DNA of 64,000 nt from Mastacembelus armatus (GCF_900324485.2 NW_022872898.1:186001-250000), one strand, 5' to 3'; positions 9,266 to 21,580 are shown, counted from the stretch's first letter. Program-made: numbers and translations. Notes: generated by a model not told the origin, from the sequence alone.

Positions 9266-9734
9266 CATTGTTTCAGCTGAGTTTTTATAGGTTGGTGTCA
9301 CTGCCTTAAAGTCCAGTCCCATATTAAAAAAATCTATATGGGACTATGGAAGCAGTGGGATTATCTGTTTGTTTTGCATGCCCTTATTGTAATTTTTACA
9401 TTGCATTATTTAGTGTTTAGGTTTAATCTGTATGCATTGATACATTTATTCAATATATCATCTCAAAATTAATATTTTAGTATTGATACAAAACATTAAA
9501 GTGGTGACATCTGACTCAGTGCAACAGGGTTAATAATGTATATGATTCCACTTGTCATTAATTTAATTTGGTTATATTTGGGCAAGTCCTCTTGTTAGCT
9601 GGCATAGTCAACATGTTGCCATTTCATGATGTGGGTCACCAATATCTGTGCTATGTTCCAATATCCTTGATAAGGTGGTTTAAAGTAGTTTGACACAAAG
9701 TTGTTTTTTGAGACACATCAAAGCAGACCTGGCT
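9266..9734. other. Spacer; 9440-9734 is the inverted Leu flank
   Basis: The second half is the inverted copy of the 3' flank of the Leu tRNA at 4,331. A shared piece (GTTGGTGTCACTG, AAAGTCCA) recurs near 55,965-55,990. No coding sequence seen. Confidence 0.6.
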
Positions 9735-9817
9735 TGTCAGGAGTGGGATTTGAACCCACACCTCCAGAGGAGACTGCGACCTGAACGCAGCGCCTTAGAC
9801 CGCTCGGCCATCCTGAC
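9735..9817 (-). tRNA. tRNA-Leu(CAG)
   Basis: The minus strand reads the vertebrate Leu(CAG) consensus almost without change: GTCAGGATGGCCGAGCGG, anticodon arm CTGCGTTCAGGTCGCAG, variable arm, T arm GTGGGTTCAAATCCCAC and acceptor TCCTGAC plus A. All stems pair. This is one of the strongest functional tRNA candidates in the window. Confidence 0.93.
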
Positions 9818-10050
9818 TGTCACTGCAACTAAAATACACAAATTTTGAATGACAACATATTCACTGGCTTATCAACACTACTGCACATGTCATGGCCCCT
9901 TGAAAACTGATCTCTGCTGAAGACATTCCAGACTAATTCAGTGACATGGAGATGTTTGATCCAGGGAGAACACTGGAAAAACTGCTCTCTATCAAATGTA
10001 GAAGACCAGGTGTCATGCTGTGGAGACATCAGTTTCTAGGCGAGCCAGAT

Positions 10051-10121
10051 GCATTGGTGGTTCAATGGAAGAATTTTTGTCTGCCACGTGGGAGGTCTGG
10101 GTTGGATTCCCAGCCAATGGA
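10051..10121 (+). tRNA. tRNA-Gly(GCC), possibly inactive
   Basis: GCATTGGTGGTTCAATGG, anticodon loop CTGCCAC (GCC) and a T arm are recognisable. The B box reads GGTTGGATTCC (C56 changed to G) and the last acceptor pair is lost, both of which usually harm Pol III genes. It ends 27 bases before the CACTA element. Confidence 0.55.
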
Positions 10122-10149
10122 TAAACATCTGTAAATTACCATGTTGTAC

Positions 10150-11011
10150 ACTCTAAAAACTAACTCAGAGGATCTGTTATCACCACTTGATTTAATAGAT
10201 GGATGCAAGTTAAAAATTCAAATTAATCGATTCTGATAAACCTTCTAAGTTGCAAACTTTATTTTTATAAGTTGTGATCAAATAATAATGTTGGTAATTA
10301 CATCAACTTAATTTTGCATGTAATTTAAACTCAACTTTCATTGTTCATGGATTTAAAACAAAATTCAAGTTGTCATAACTTAAACTTAATTTTTCTCCAC
10401 ATTAACTTCAGGATAACAAGCTCCGTCTCCTACCCACATAACATGTCTGGACATGTTCCAGCGGTAAGATTGTGTGTTAGCAGACTCGTATGCCGAACAA
10501 ACTTGATAAAAGCAATATTTCATGGTGAGTAGCATTTAATTTACATCTAATACTTCTACTAAAGTATTGAATTTGTTTCATTGAGTTTTACTGAGACGTG
10601 CTCAGCAAGAGAGCTAATATGAAAAGCATTATTCAAGTTTTGCTCGTTTGACCATGTGACCATAAACTACGTAATGTTATCTAATTTCAATCACAGCCAC
10701 AATTTTTAAAATGCACATAGATGGCTGTATCCCTCCACTGTAGGCAAATTTCACTTTGATATTTCTGCTAGAGGAATCAAATAAGTAGAATAAGAGTGTT
10801 TCCTTTATTTTGTCTGCCTGTGTAAAATCTGCAGGAAGATTTAAACTTAGATTATTTCATATTTTAGTTACTATTGTGATACAGACCTCTACAGACCTGA
10901 TACAGGCATATTTGTATCTACTTGAAATTTAGATTTTGCATCAATACTTATTACATTGATACAATCAATCTAATTAATGTTTTGTTAAGTTTGTCGATAT
11001 GGTTTTTAAAA
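10150..11011. other. CACTA left subterminal region
   Basis: Non-coding AT-rich sequence between the left terminus and the transposase. It presumably holds transposase-binding repeats and the promoter. A possible 5' exon or leader cannot be resolved. Confidence 0.5.
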
Positions 11012-13685
11012 ATGGGCTGTGAGTGCAAACTGTGTAAATTTAAATCCTCTACACAAACAGGGTTGCTAAAATATTACAGGTTACGACATGGTCATGGTGG
11101 GCAACGTCTGCCATGTATTCACCAAGACTGTTTTTGTTCTTTCAAAACGTGGGGTAGCCTTAGATCACATCTTTCAAGAAAGCACTCTCATGAAGCTCAG
11201 GAAAGTGTCAGCTCTGTAGAAAGTCTCTCTTTCACTTGCCAGTGTTGTAGCACTAGTGCAATATCCACAGAGAGAGAGCTTTTTGAACATCTTGGTCGAC
11301 ATTTGAAAAACCATGAGACTGTGACGTGTTTTTAAGAACTGCAATTTCAGCACAAATATTTATGGAACATTTGCCTCCCACAGAAGCCGAAAGCATGCAC
11401 CTCACACACTGCAAGACTTTAAAGAAGACCTGCTAAAGAGGTATGCATTTTCTTCAACTCTAGATGAGTCCAGTGATATGGGTGTTCAACATGTGGAAAT
11501 TCCTATTACTGGTGATCATGATGATGATGTGAGAGATCTATCAAACCTCATTGAAAAAAGATTAGCATTGTTGTTTCTAAAACTGGAGAGCATATTTAAC
11601 ATATCAAACAGGTGTATTGATGAAGTTATTGAAGAGGTACACTTCATATCCCATTCAGCATCAGGTCCCATCATAAAAGACATTTTACAGTCCTGTTTGA
11701 AGAAGCACAATTGTGAGATTGATGAGGCTGTTGTGTCAGACATAGTGGCAGAGCTTTGTGATGCCAACCCCTTTACCTCTACCCTGAGTAGTGGTGGTCC
11801 ACTTTCTTCTGCCTACAAAAGGAGAGCATTTTTTAAAGAGCAGTTTGGTGTGGTGGAGCCAGTGGAGTATGTGCTCAGTAAGGAGGAAAACAGAAGCTTC
11901 CAGTATGTCCCTATCCTCAAGTCACTGCTTCAGGCTTTGACCAGGAAAGAGATCCGGGATTTCATCTTCCATGATGGTGAAGCTCAAAGTAACAATGACA
12001 ATGACACTCAATACAGGGCATTGTCTGATGGCATGTATTATAAAACAAATGAGTTGTTTTCTGGAGAATATCCTACCATTGCAATCATTCTCTATGTAGA
12101 TGACTTTGAGATATGCAATCCCCTGGGTACATCAAGAAAAAAACACAAAGTCACTGCTGTGTACTGGGTGTTAGCTGGTGTTCCTGCACTGCTCAGATCT
12201 TCGCTGACCTCCATCTTCTTAGCAATTCTATGCAAAGCTCACGATGTGAAAAGATTTGGTTATAGTACTGTACTGGAGCCACTGCTAAAGGATCTTGTGA
12301 GCTTAGAACAGGAGGGTCTGTATGTCCCAGAATTAGGCAGAAGAGTCAAAGGAACAGTGTTTTGTGTTGTGGCAGATAATCTTGGGGCCCATTCCATGGG
12401 GGGATTTGTTGAAAACTTCTCCAGTTCTTATGTGTGTAGGTTTTGTCTGGGTGAACAGTCAGAGTTTCAGGTGGAAGAAGTGAGAACAGGGGCATTTCAA
12501 CTCAGAACCAAACAACAACATGAAATGCATGTCCAGACTGTGCAGGAGAATCCTGTTCTGACACATGTCTGTGGAGTCAAAAGGCAGTGTGCACTTACAG
12601 AGAATCTGAAGTACTTCAGTGTTTTGTCAGGTTACCCACCTGATGTGTTGCATGACCTATTTGAGGGCATAGTCCCTCGAGAACTGGCTTTGTGTCTGCA
12701 AGTGTTCATTAAGAGTAAATACTTCACTCTTGATGAACTCAACAAAAGCATAAAAACATTCCCCTACAAATGGTCAGATAAGACAGATGCTCCACAGCAG
12801 GTCCCTCTGAATTTTGCAACAAAGAAAAGTGTCGGAGGGAACGCCCATGAAAACTGGTCATTGCTACGATTCCTACCCCTCATAATTGGATCAAAAATCC
12901 CTGAGGGTGAACCAGCTTGGGAAGTACTTCTGGTGCTCAAAGACATAGTCGAGCTTGTTGTAAGTCATGTTCACACAGAAGAGAGTATATGTTATCTAGA
13001 CAGTAAGATCTCTGAACACAGATACAGGTTTCTCCAGGTTTTCCCTCAGGAAAAACTTATCCCCAAACATCACTACCTGGAACATTATCCTCAGCTGATT
13101 AGGGCCTATGGTCCACTTGTGTTGCTGTGGACAATGCGGTTTGAGGCCAAACACAGCCTTTTCAAGCGTATTGTCAGGCACACTCATAGCTTTCGAAATA
13201 TTCTGCTATCACTCGCTATGAAGCATCAGCTGATGATTACATACAATCAACACGATCCCAGTGTTGTGAGACCTGTGTTGCAGGCCACACAACTGTCAAC
13301 TGTAGATGTTACAGTGCTAAGAGAAGACATCCAGAAAGCACTGCAAGTTAAATTCCCTGGTGAGACATGTATCCAAATAGCCAACAATGTGTGGTACAGT
13401 GGCACAAAGTATGCAGTTGGAATGATTTTGGCCAATGGCTCAACGGGTGGTATCACAGATTTTGGAGAGTTGATCCAAATAGTTGTTGTGAAGGGCACGC
13501 TTCTATTCATTCTGAAATGCTTGAGAGCTTGGTCAGTTGAGCATCTCAGGAGCTTTGTCCTTGAGAAAACATGCACTGTCAAAGTGGTAGAGCCAACAGA
13601 GCTGTCTGACGTGTTCCCTTTAACACCTTATGTGCTTGGTGGAAAAAGCATTGTAACCCTGAAACAATACATTTGCGTTGCATAA
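11012..13685 (+). pseudogene. CACTA/EnSpm TNP2-like transposase with N-terminal zinc fingers
   Basis: It opens with MGCECKLCKF at 11,012, and C2H2-type motifs follow (CIHQDCFCSF...HLSRKH; CQCCSTSA...HLGRH). The coding sense then continues in another frame from about 11,330 to 13,685, because about two bases are missing where the relatives read TCVFK; the downstream frame is open for over 735 residues. The large domain shows YVDDFEICNPLG, VVADNLGAHSMGGFVENF with CRFCL, and LSGYPPDVLHDLFEGIVP, the D-D-(C/C-H)-type landmarks I associate with fish EnSpm/TNP2-like transposases. The role would be excision and integration in the nucleus via the CACT termini. The superfamily call is from motif memory; a Kolobok- or KDZ-like label is less likely. 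One small indel separates this copy from a single open frame. Confidence 0.75.
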
Positions 13686-14022
13686 ATTGCTAGCATGTCC
13701 TTGATTTGTCAAATTCAGAAGTCATAGCTCAAACAAAAAGACAGTGACAGTTTTGGAGACATATTTACAGTGTTCTATAATAACAAGTACATAACTTTTT
13801 GATTATGAGGTTTGGGCCTATCAGCCTGACTTTACATTATGTAAGCATGTTATTATGGTTTGGCCTAGCACTGAGGGGAAATACTTTTGTATTTTTTACT
13901 GAATTTTGTTGTTGATTGTTTATTGAAACATATGTTTATTTTTCCCCTCTCCCAATGTTTGTGTAACCTGCTGCTGAAATGCCATAATTTAATTTCCCTC
14001 ACAGGATTTTACAGATTTATCA

Positions 14023-16543
14023 ATGGCGCAACCAGTCCATCTTCGAGTGATACTTTCAGACCATGATATTCAGAAACTGATATTACCATCTGGAATCCCA
14101 GGAACAGTTGGAGAGCTTCATTCACTTGTTCAAGTTACATTTGGGATTTGTAGGGATTTCTGTTTGCATTTCAAGGATGCTGATTTTGGTAATGAGTTTT
14201 TCTCCTTGCTGTCAACAACTGACATCATGGACAAGGGCACTATCAAAGTTGTGTATATTGAGGAAACTCCTACAGTAACTCTCACCTTAACAGATGTAGA
14301 CAGCTCCTGCACAACTATTACTGATAGTTCGCTTCAGCTTTCTGATGATGTCTGCTCGTCTGCATCCTCCCATGACACTTTACCTGTTTCTCCAAGATCG
14401 ATGACTGAAAACCCCACCCAGCGGTCAAAGGGATGGCCTGCAGAATTTCCAATCCCTCGTTTCTCTTCCAGTACAGAAATTCTGCTTCAGACGGGCAATG
14501 AAAAGTTCAGTTGTTCTGGGACTCTGTTTGGTACCAAAGATCTCATCTCACTACTTCCAGACATTCTTGGAAATTTAGCTGAGGCTATTTTTGAATACAC
14601 TGCTTATCCATCAAGTGCCCAACTAAGTCAAGTAGCAGAGGCCTTGGTCAAAAAGCATTCCTGCCTCAAAGAACCAGGGTCCTTCAATGGATGTTATGGA
14701 TGGATCCAGCGCCTCAAATATAAAATGAACAACTTCAGATCCAAACTTCGTGGGACTGGCTGCCCAGAAATTGTGGTGAACTCCCTTAAGAGGAAACGAG
14801 TACATGAGCAGGCGCCTGCTAAAAATATTAAAAAGCCTAAAAAGGCTGAAGTAAATTACCTACCTCCTCATCCACAAGGTGAAACCAGTGAAAGTTTGGA
14901 GAAAGAGAGAGTGGAGCTCTTGTGTGATGTGATGAAAAGGGATAATTGTCAGGTGGTTGCTGAGAAAATGGCCAAGACGTTCTCTCTTAGGAGGCAAGAA
15001 ATCATTTATGACGCACCTGCAATCAGGGACTTCATGCAGCGCTGGCCTGCATTATTTGATGCAACACAGGTAAAAAGGTTTTCTGTTATATTTATGTTTA
15101 TATTTTCCCTTTTTTTTTTTTTACTTGGTACTAGTTCATGAAAATGTAGTTGTGCCCTTCTTTAACTTATTATAACAAATATAAATGCTTTAGCCTATAA
15201 CTAATTGTGTGCAATATTTCGCTTTTATGTTTGTATGGTCCACAGATAAATGAAGAGTTCAAGAGAATAACCACTATAAACCTTGAATCTACCGTCATGG
15301 CCAAACTTGACCACTGCACCCAGAAACTGATGAATGTGGTTTCTTCAAGAGGAGGAGCTTCAGGAATGAGAATTAGGCAACTTAAGGACATGGTGCCTTG
15401 TTGTATACCTTGGAGAGAAGGAAGAGGACCTGTTCAAGGAGTATGCTGTAAGTATTTTAGTATTTTGAAAGTAAATTAAATCCTTAGCAAGCATAGTGTA
15501 AACGCAAAGGCAGAAGCATGCTCCTGCACTACTCATTGTTGTTAGTTATATTTTTTAAGTATATTGTGCTTCAGACCACATCAACATGAGTAGGTGTTGA
15601 CAGCAGCAGCAAGGAAAAGGGCTCAGCGAAGAAAATAACAAATGACTGTGGCTTAACTGGTTCAGTTAATGTATAAAACCTAAAAAGGGTCAAGAAAAAT
15701 ACCAAGATGTAGAGACCAAATAAAAGTCAATCAAAAATAAATGGAAGAAAATAAGAACTTTCCCAAAACTGTTAGTATATCATTAAACTTGCATGCCTAG
15801 CTTATTATAACTTAGTTTAGTTACACAAACCAAACCTTTTTTTGTGAGGGATATGAAATTGAAAGTGAGTGTATTCAAAATCCTTGTATGTCAAAGCTGA
15901 CAATTGTCTGAAAAGAAAAAATTAAGTTTGATGTTTTATAACCCTACAGTTTTTCTGTTCCAAATCTGTTCCTGGCTATACTTGCTATACAGATTTACTT
16001 CTGTAAAGCAAGCTAAGTTGGTCACTGAACATGCTCTTTAGTTGTGTGATAAAACAAAAACATTCATGTGTGCATCTTACTATCATGTTTTATCATACCA
16101 CAATTTTTCCTAATGCATGTGTGTGTATGTGCATGTGTATAAGGGTTAAAATAATTGATTATCTGAATTCAGAAGGGATTGCATTTAATCTCTTACACAC
16201 TATCCTAATGTAATATGTATATATTTTTTTTTTTTACAAGGTCAATGAAGAGTTCGAGGCCAGCCTTGAATGGCAAGTGATGAAAATCGTTATCATTGGT
16301 GACCAGTCGACCCCTGCATTTGACCACCGGATGGCAACTATTGTGGTGGAGGGAACAAAAGTTCTGGTCGGAAAGGATATCCCACGGTGCTGTGCTTTGC
16401 TGATGGGTATAATATATGCTCTCAACCTGAGCTACTGCAAGGAACTTAAATACACTTTTGAAGTTTTTCAGAAGTTGTTCCTTAACCTTGATGGACTAAA
16501 ACCCAGTGCAAAAGTGATGAGTCTCAAGAACAATATTTTCTAA
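14023..16543 (+). pseudogene. SAMD3-like second gene of the CACTA element (three exons)
   Basis: Exon 1 (14,023-15,069) starts MAQPVHLRVIL, has a ubiquitin-like/PB1-like N-terminal fold candidate, a Ser/Thr-rich linker, then YPSSAQLSQVAEALVKKH and GCYGWIQRLKYKMNNFRSK. It ends DATQ at a GTAAAA donor. Exon 2 (15,246-15,447) starts INEEFKRITTINLEST after a CACAG acceptor and ends at GTAAGT. Exon 3 (16,241-16,543) runs through TIVVEGTKVLVGKDIPRCCALLMGI to LKNNIF and a stop. This matches the many fish proteins named sterile alpha motif domain-containing protein 3-like. Within exon 2 the frame shifts: the family motif YLGEKxExLFKEY lies in another frame near 15,403-15,447. Inference: it may be the element's second, DNA-binding protein, like TNPA of plant CACTA elements. 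Confidence 0.7.
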
Positions 16544-17568
16544 AGATTCCACCTGTTTCTGAACACTGTCACTCTTTGACATTGTTTAGTATTTGGTCAA
16601 CTGATGACGAAAAGAAATTGAGAATGTTTCTCTGTCTCAGGTTAGTTTTGTTATGCTTTATGTTCAACAAATCTTGTCTTGAACATTGACAAAACAAAGA
16701 TGTTTACATATTTTGGCCCAAAGAGAATGTATTGTTTTGGACATGACTGATGTGGGCTTACTTTAGTCTCTTGGAAAGTTCCATGATATGTTACTTGGCT
16801 TTTGGCTATTTTGAGGTGGTCACACTTCTTTAAGATGTATTTGGGTGTGTTCAAAATCTGTTGTATTGCACTTTTCAATACAGTAATGTTTATAAAGATT
16901 TTACATATTTCATACAATTGTCAGGCCTACCATTAACTTTGCTGTGGTGGCAGTTTGTTATGCTTAATTTCTCAAGGGAGTATGGCCAAGTTTTGTATTG
17001 TTAATTTGAGGAGCAGTTGAAAATTTTGTTTGTTTTTTATTTCTATTTTTTTTTTGCAAGATTTTTATATAATTTGTTCAAATACTCAACTGCAGTTCAA
17101 AATAAAAAAACAATTACTTTCACAAAAATAGGGTTTGAACTAATGTCTTTCTTAAGAGCTACATGAACAAAAACAAGAAAACCCCACAAAAAAGAAAAAG
17201 AAACCTGACAAAAAATCTAATTGAAGCAACTTAATTTTCATAATGGGTGCTATTAAAACAGTTGTATACATTATTATAGTAATTAACTAGACAACATATA
17301 ACATTGCATTAAAATAATATGGTAAAGCCAGTTAGAGCAACATAATTTTTATGAGTTATTAACATAAAAACCTGCCTTTAGACTAACAGTTAATAAGTTA
17401 GGGATACTTAAAATAATCCTTTAGTGAAGAGGAAAACCTATTTCCCCTAACGCAATGTAGTTTGTTGGTCCAATATAATTTCAAATGAACTTGTCATAAC
17501 TCAAAAAGACTAATGCAAAATGTTGCGTTAATTTTTTTTGCTGAGTCTAAACATTTCTTTTTAGAGTG
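16544..17568. other. CACTA 3' untranslated and right subterminal region
   Basis: AT-rich non-coding sequence with a poly-A signal-like AATAAAAAAA near 17,100 and the right terminus at 17,568. I see no further gene. Confidence 0.55.
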
Positions 17569-17585
17569 TAGTACTTTTCCAACTT

Positions 17586-17648
17586 TCAAGGCTGGTGCAG
17601 GGGCCGTCTGTGTGTAAGGCAAACATGTTAACATCTACACTACAGGAA
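17586..17648 (-). pseudogene. tRNA-Val(UAC)-like fragment, twin of 8335-8395
   Basis: Reverse-complement copy of the fragment at 8,335-8,395 with the same GCCTTACACACAGA anticodon arm. It lies in the duplicated right flank of the CACTA element. Confidence 0.55.
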
Positions 17649-17815
17649 CACAACTGTATGTTTTCAAGAAATCTCTCTGGGCTCCTTTATGATTTCCTAA
17701 AGATGACACACAGTTGGATCATTTGAGTTTAGATTCTCCAAATAAAGTGTCTTATGGGCTTAGTGTATAATGTTGCATTTCCCAGTGCCATGTTCTAAGT
17801 CTGAAGGTTGTGTCA

Positions 17816-17888
17816 GTTTCTGTAGTGTAGTGATCATCACGTTCACCTCACACATGAAAGGTCCCTGGTTGGAAACCAGGCAAAAACA
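17816..17888 (+). tRNA. tRNA-Val(CAC), possibly inactive
   Basis: GTTTCTGTAGTGTAGTGATCATCACG, anticodon CAC in TTCACCTCACACATGAA, T arm CCTGGTTGGAAACCAGG. The T loop has TTGG for TTCG, and the acceptor strand CAAAAAC leaves a weak pair. Structure is complete but the B box is damaged. Confidence 0.5.
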
Positions 17889-18674
17889 GAGCTCTTGCCT
17901 TGACTGTTGAATATCACTTATGGAAAACTCAGCCTGAGCTTACCAAAGGTAGCTATGACGCAATCTCTGTGTAGCTGCATCTGATAATGTACACGTCATA
18001 TCGTTCATTTCTCTCATTCGTTTATTCTGTGTCCATTGCCACCCCCCTGTAAATTGATCTCAACCAAAGACATTCCAGACTAATTCTTTGTATAGAATAG
18101 AAGAAGAGTTAGTCTGTCTGGGGCCAGTCATGTATAGTTGAAATTCAGTGACAGCCAATGAAATTTTACACTGCTCTTGAAGCACAGAAGAAAATACTTT
18201 ATCCTGAAGGAGGTCCTCTTTAAAAAAAGAGAATTATTGTGTGTGGTTCAGGGTATTATTTTATATGGACATTTTAACAAAGCCACTGAAGTAAACAATA
18301 GGTGCACCTCCACTGTATTTAATGCAGTTTGTATTTTTGTTGTCTATAAAAGTTTGTGTGGTCATTGTTGTAGCTAGTGCAGCCATGATATCTGAATATA
18401 GGTCCTTCTATTTAGTTCTTCTGCAATAATAAATGGACACATTACTTTTTATACCTCCCCAGTATTTCTGTACAGTTTCCACACCCATTTACACACTTTA
18501 ACCTCCACTTGTTAGAAAATAAAACAAATGTTTAAACATTTTTCTGTTTTTAAATATATCAATTTCAACTGGCCTGGAGTTGTATGAGCAAGTTGTTGAG
18601 GCCGAGTGGCTTACTTTTTAAAGGCTGTTTTCTTTAATTTCTATCAAACAAGCAATCTTAAAAAAATATAAATA
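17889..18674. other. Spacer, no gene recognised
   Basis: Partly shared with 27,640-27,720 (CATATCGTTCATTTCT) and with 6,420-6,700 in inverted form. No coding signal. Confidence 0.5.
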
Positions 18675-20935
18675 AACATTGAGCGGCGGCTCCCTTTAGG
18701 GGTTGCCACAGTGAATCATCTGCCTCCATTTAACCCTATCCTGTGTATCCTTCACATCCACACCAACTATCCTCATGTCCTCCTTCACTACATCCAAGAA
18801 CCTTTTTTTTGGTCTTCCACTAGGCCTCCTTCCTGGCAGCTCTAACCTCAGCATCCTTTTACCAATGTATTCACTGTCCTTCCTCTGAACATGTCCAAAC
18901 CATCTCAATCTGACTTCCCTGGCTTTTTCTCCAAACCATCTAACATGAGCTGTCCCTCTGATGTCCTCATTCCTGACCCTGTCCATCCTCGTCACTCCCA
19001 GAGAGAACCTCAACATCTTCAGCTCTGCTACCTCCAGCTCTGTCTCCTGTCTTTTTCTCAGTGCCACTGTCTCTAAACCAGACAACATTGCTGGTCTCAC
19101 CACTGTCTTGTACACCTTTCCTTTCATTGTTGCTGACACTCTTTTGTCAGACATCACACCTGACACTTTCCTCCACCCGTTCCAACCTGCTTGCACACGT
19201 TTTTTCACTTCTTTTCCACACTCTCTGTTGCTCTGGACGGTTGACCCTAAATATTCAAAATCCTCCACCTTCTTCACCTCTACTCCCTGTAACCTCACCG
19301 TGCTACTTGAGTCTCTCTCATTTACACACATGACTCTGTTTTACTGCGACTAACCTTCGTTCCTCTCCTTTCCAGAGCAAACCTCCACCTCTCTAGATTT
19401 TCCTCCACCTGCTCCCTGCTCTCACTACAGATGACAAGGTCATCTGCAAACATCATGGTCCACGGAGACTCCTGTCTAACCTCATCTGTCAGCCTGTCCA
19501 TCACCACAGCAAACAAGAAGGGGCTCAAAGCCGATCCTTGGTGCAGTCCCACCTCCACCTTGAACTCCTCTGTGACCCCTACACCCTACACCTCACCACT
19601 GTCTTACAGCTCTCATACATGTCCTGCACCACTCGAACATACTCCTCTGCCACTCCAGACTTCTTCATACAAAACCACAGCTCCTCTCTCAGCACCGTCA
19701 TATGCTTTTTCCAAATCTACAAAGACACAATGCAGCTCCTTCTGGCCTTCTCTGTACTTCTCCATCAGCATTCTCAAAGCAAATATTGAATCTGTGATAC
19801 TCTTTCTTGGCATGAAAGTCATCTGGAAGAACCTCCTGACCTCCCAGAGCCTTTTTCAGCTCCTCCCTGAAAGCCACACAACACTCTTCCTTTTTCAACT
19901 TCCACCACTTGGTCCTCTGCTCTGCCCTTGTCCTCTTCATCTTCCTCACCACCAGAGTCATCCTACACACCACCATCCTATGCTGTCTGGCTACACTCTC
20001 CCCAGCCACTACTTTACAGTCACTGATCTTTTTCAGGTTGGAACGTCTGCACAAGATGTAATCAACTTGTGTGCTCCTGCCTCCACTCTTATATGTCACC
20101 CTATGCTCCTCCCTTTTCTGGAAAAATGTGTTCACTACAGCCATTTCCATCCTTTTTGCGGTCTACCACCATCTGTCCTTCTGCATTCCTGTCATGCATA
20201 CCAAACTTACCCATCACTTCCTCGTCACCTCCGTTTCCCTCACCAACGTGTGTTGAAATCTGCCCCAATCACCAGTCTCTCACCACTAGGGATACCCTGA
20301 ATCACCTCATCCATTTCCCTCCAGAATTTCTCCTTCTCTTCTAACTCACATCCTGCCTGTGGGGCATAACCACTGACAACATTCACCTTCCAGCTTCAGA
20401 CTCATCACCCTATCTGACCCTATCTCTTCACCTCCAGAACATTCCTAGCAAAATCCTTCTTCAGGATAACTCCTACTCCATTCCTCTTTCCATCCACACC
20501 ATGATAAAGCAGCTTGAACCCTGCTCCTAATCTATAGACCTTGCTACCTCTCCACTTGGTCTCCTGAACACACAAGCTATCCACCTTTCTTCTCTCCATC
20601 ATATCAGCCAACTCTTTAGTTTTCCCTGACAAAGTCCCTACATTCAAACTCCCTACACTAAGTCCTACACTCCTGCCCTTCCTCTTCTCTCTTTGCCTAC
20701 GAACCCACCTTCCTCCTCTCCTTCTTTGACCAACAGTAGTGCAGTTTCCAATGGCACCCTGTGGGTCAACAGCACCAGTGGTGGTCATTGTTAACCCGGG
20801 CCAGGACCGATTTGGTATGGAAGTCGTATTTGTGATTCACATGTTTGATGTGGCTGAAATTTTATGTCGGAGGACCTTCCTGACACAACCCTCTGCATTT
20901 ACCCGGACCTGGGACCGGCACGTGAAGACACTGGA
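18675..20935 (-). mobile_element. RTE-clade LINE (Expander/Rex3-type), internally deleted
   Basis: Read on the minus strand, the 5' part has an endonuclease start (GLSVGSLNVGTLSGKTKELAD, CVQETKWRG), then DYILCRRSNLKK. Next come the reverse transcriptase blocks FVDLEKAYD, GLHQGSALSPFLFAVVMD and FADDLVICSE, then a C-terminal region with FEYLGSTVQSN and LRWFGHVQRK and the ending GNP typical of fish RTE elements. The 3' end lies near 18,675. The endonuclease-to-RT linker jumps from LGGQEVLPDD directly into PRKSITDSIFALRMLMEKYREG near 19,820. Roughly 150-200 codons of the usual element are missing, so this copy cannot move by itself. Further small frame changes are present. Confidence 0.85.
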
Positions 20936-21008
20936 TTGTGCCCCCCTGTGGTTGCATTTGGGAAATTATTTAGTAAATTCTTAAATATAATACTTAGATA
21001 CTTAGGCA

Positions 21009-21580
21009 AGGCAAGTTTATTTATATAGCACAATTCATACACAGAGTAATTCAAAGTGCTTTACAGAAATAAAAGACACATTAAATGTACATTGGCAAAA
21101 ATCAAAATGAGAAACAGTAAATAGTAGGAAATTTACTTGAAATTAGAGGAAAATTAATGTAGATAAAACACTTTTAGTTGTTGTACGCAGAGCTAAAAAG
21201 AAAAGTTTTTAAGCTTGACTCAAACATTGACAGAGATGAGGTTTGTGTAACATCATCAGGAAGACTATTCCAGGTTTTAGCTGCATAAAACTGAAACACT
21301 CTTTCTCCAAGGTCGAGATGGTTCATACGGCATCAACATGTCAGAGATGTACATGGGTGCAGAGACTTATACACAAGAAGTGCTGTTTTAAAGTCCATTC
21401 TCTGAGCGACAGCAAGCCAGTGCAGAGATCTGAGAACAGGAGTAATGTGGTTGCAGTTCCTGGTTCTAGTTTTGAGAGCCCTGTGAGCAGGCCGTCTAAC
21501 CTGCTGGAGATAAATGCATGGATGAGTCTCTCCAAGTCTGGTTTAGACATGATCCCTTTGAACCTGACAACGTTTTTGAG
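21009..21580 (+). repeat. Teleost interspersed repeat (TTTATATAGCACA type)
   Basis: It begins GGCAAGTTTATTTATATAGC with AATTCAAAGTGCTTTACA, then a body with GAAGACTATTCCAGG-type text and AACCTGCTGGAGATAAATGC (parts quoted). This combination is a familiar fish repeat. No functional frame. Confidence 0.55.

Larger units (their letters stand above)
10149..17568 (+). mobile_element. CACTA/EnSpm-type DNA transposon, two genes
   Basis: The termini are inverted CACTCTAAAAA (left 10,149; right read on the minus strand from 17,568). The duplicated flank shows where the element sits: left flank ends ATGTTGTA, right flank begins TAGTAC, and the empty paralogue near 8,418-8,432 reads ATGTTGTAGTAC. That fits a 2-3 base target duplication (TA or GTA), as expected for this superfamily. 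Length is about 7.4 kb. AT-rich subterminal regions contain scattered AAGTTG-type words. Inside are a transposase gene (11,012-13,685) and a SAMD3-like gene (14,023-16,543). Both carry at least one frame-disrupting change, so the copy is probably not self-sufficient, but the ends are preserved. Confidence 0.88.

Noticed and set aside
18891-20344. Several long plus-strand frames, up to 289 codons
   Set aside because: They are antisense to the RTE LINE, whose minus-strand motifs are clear.
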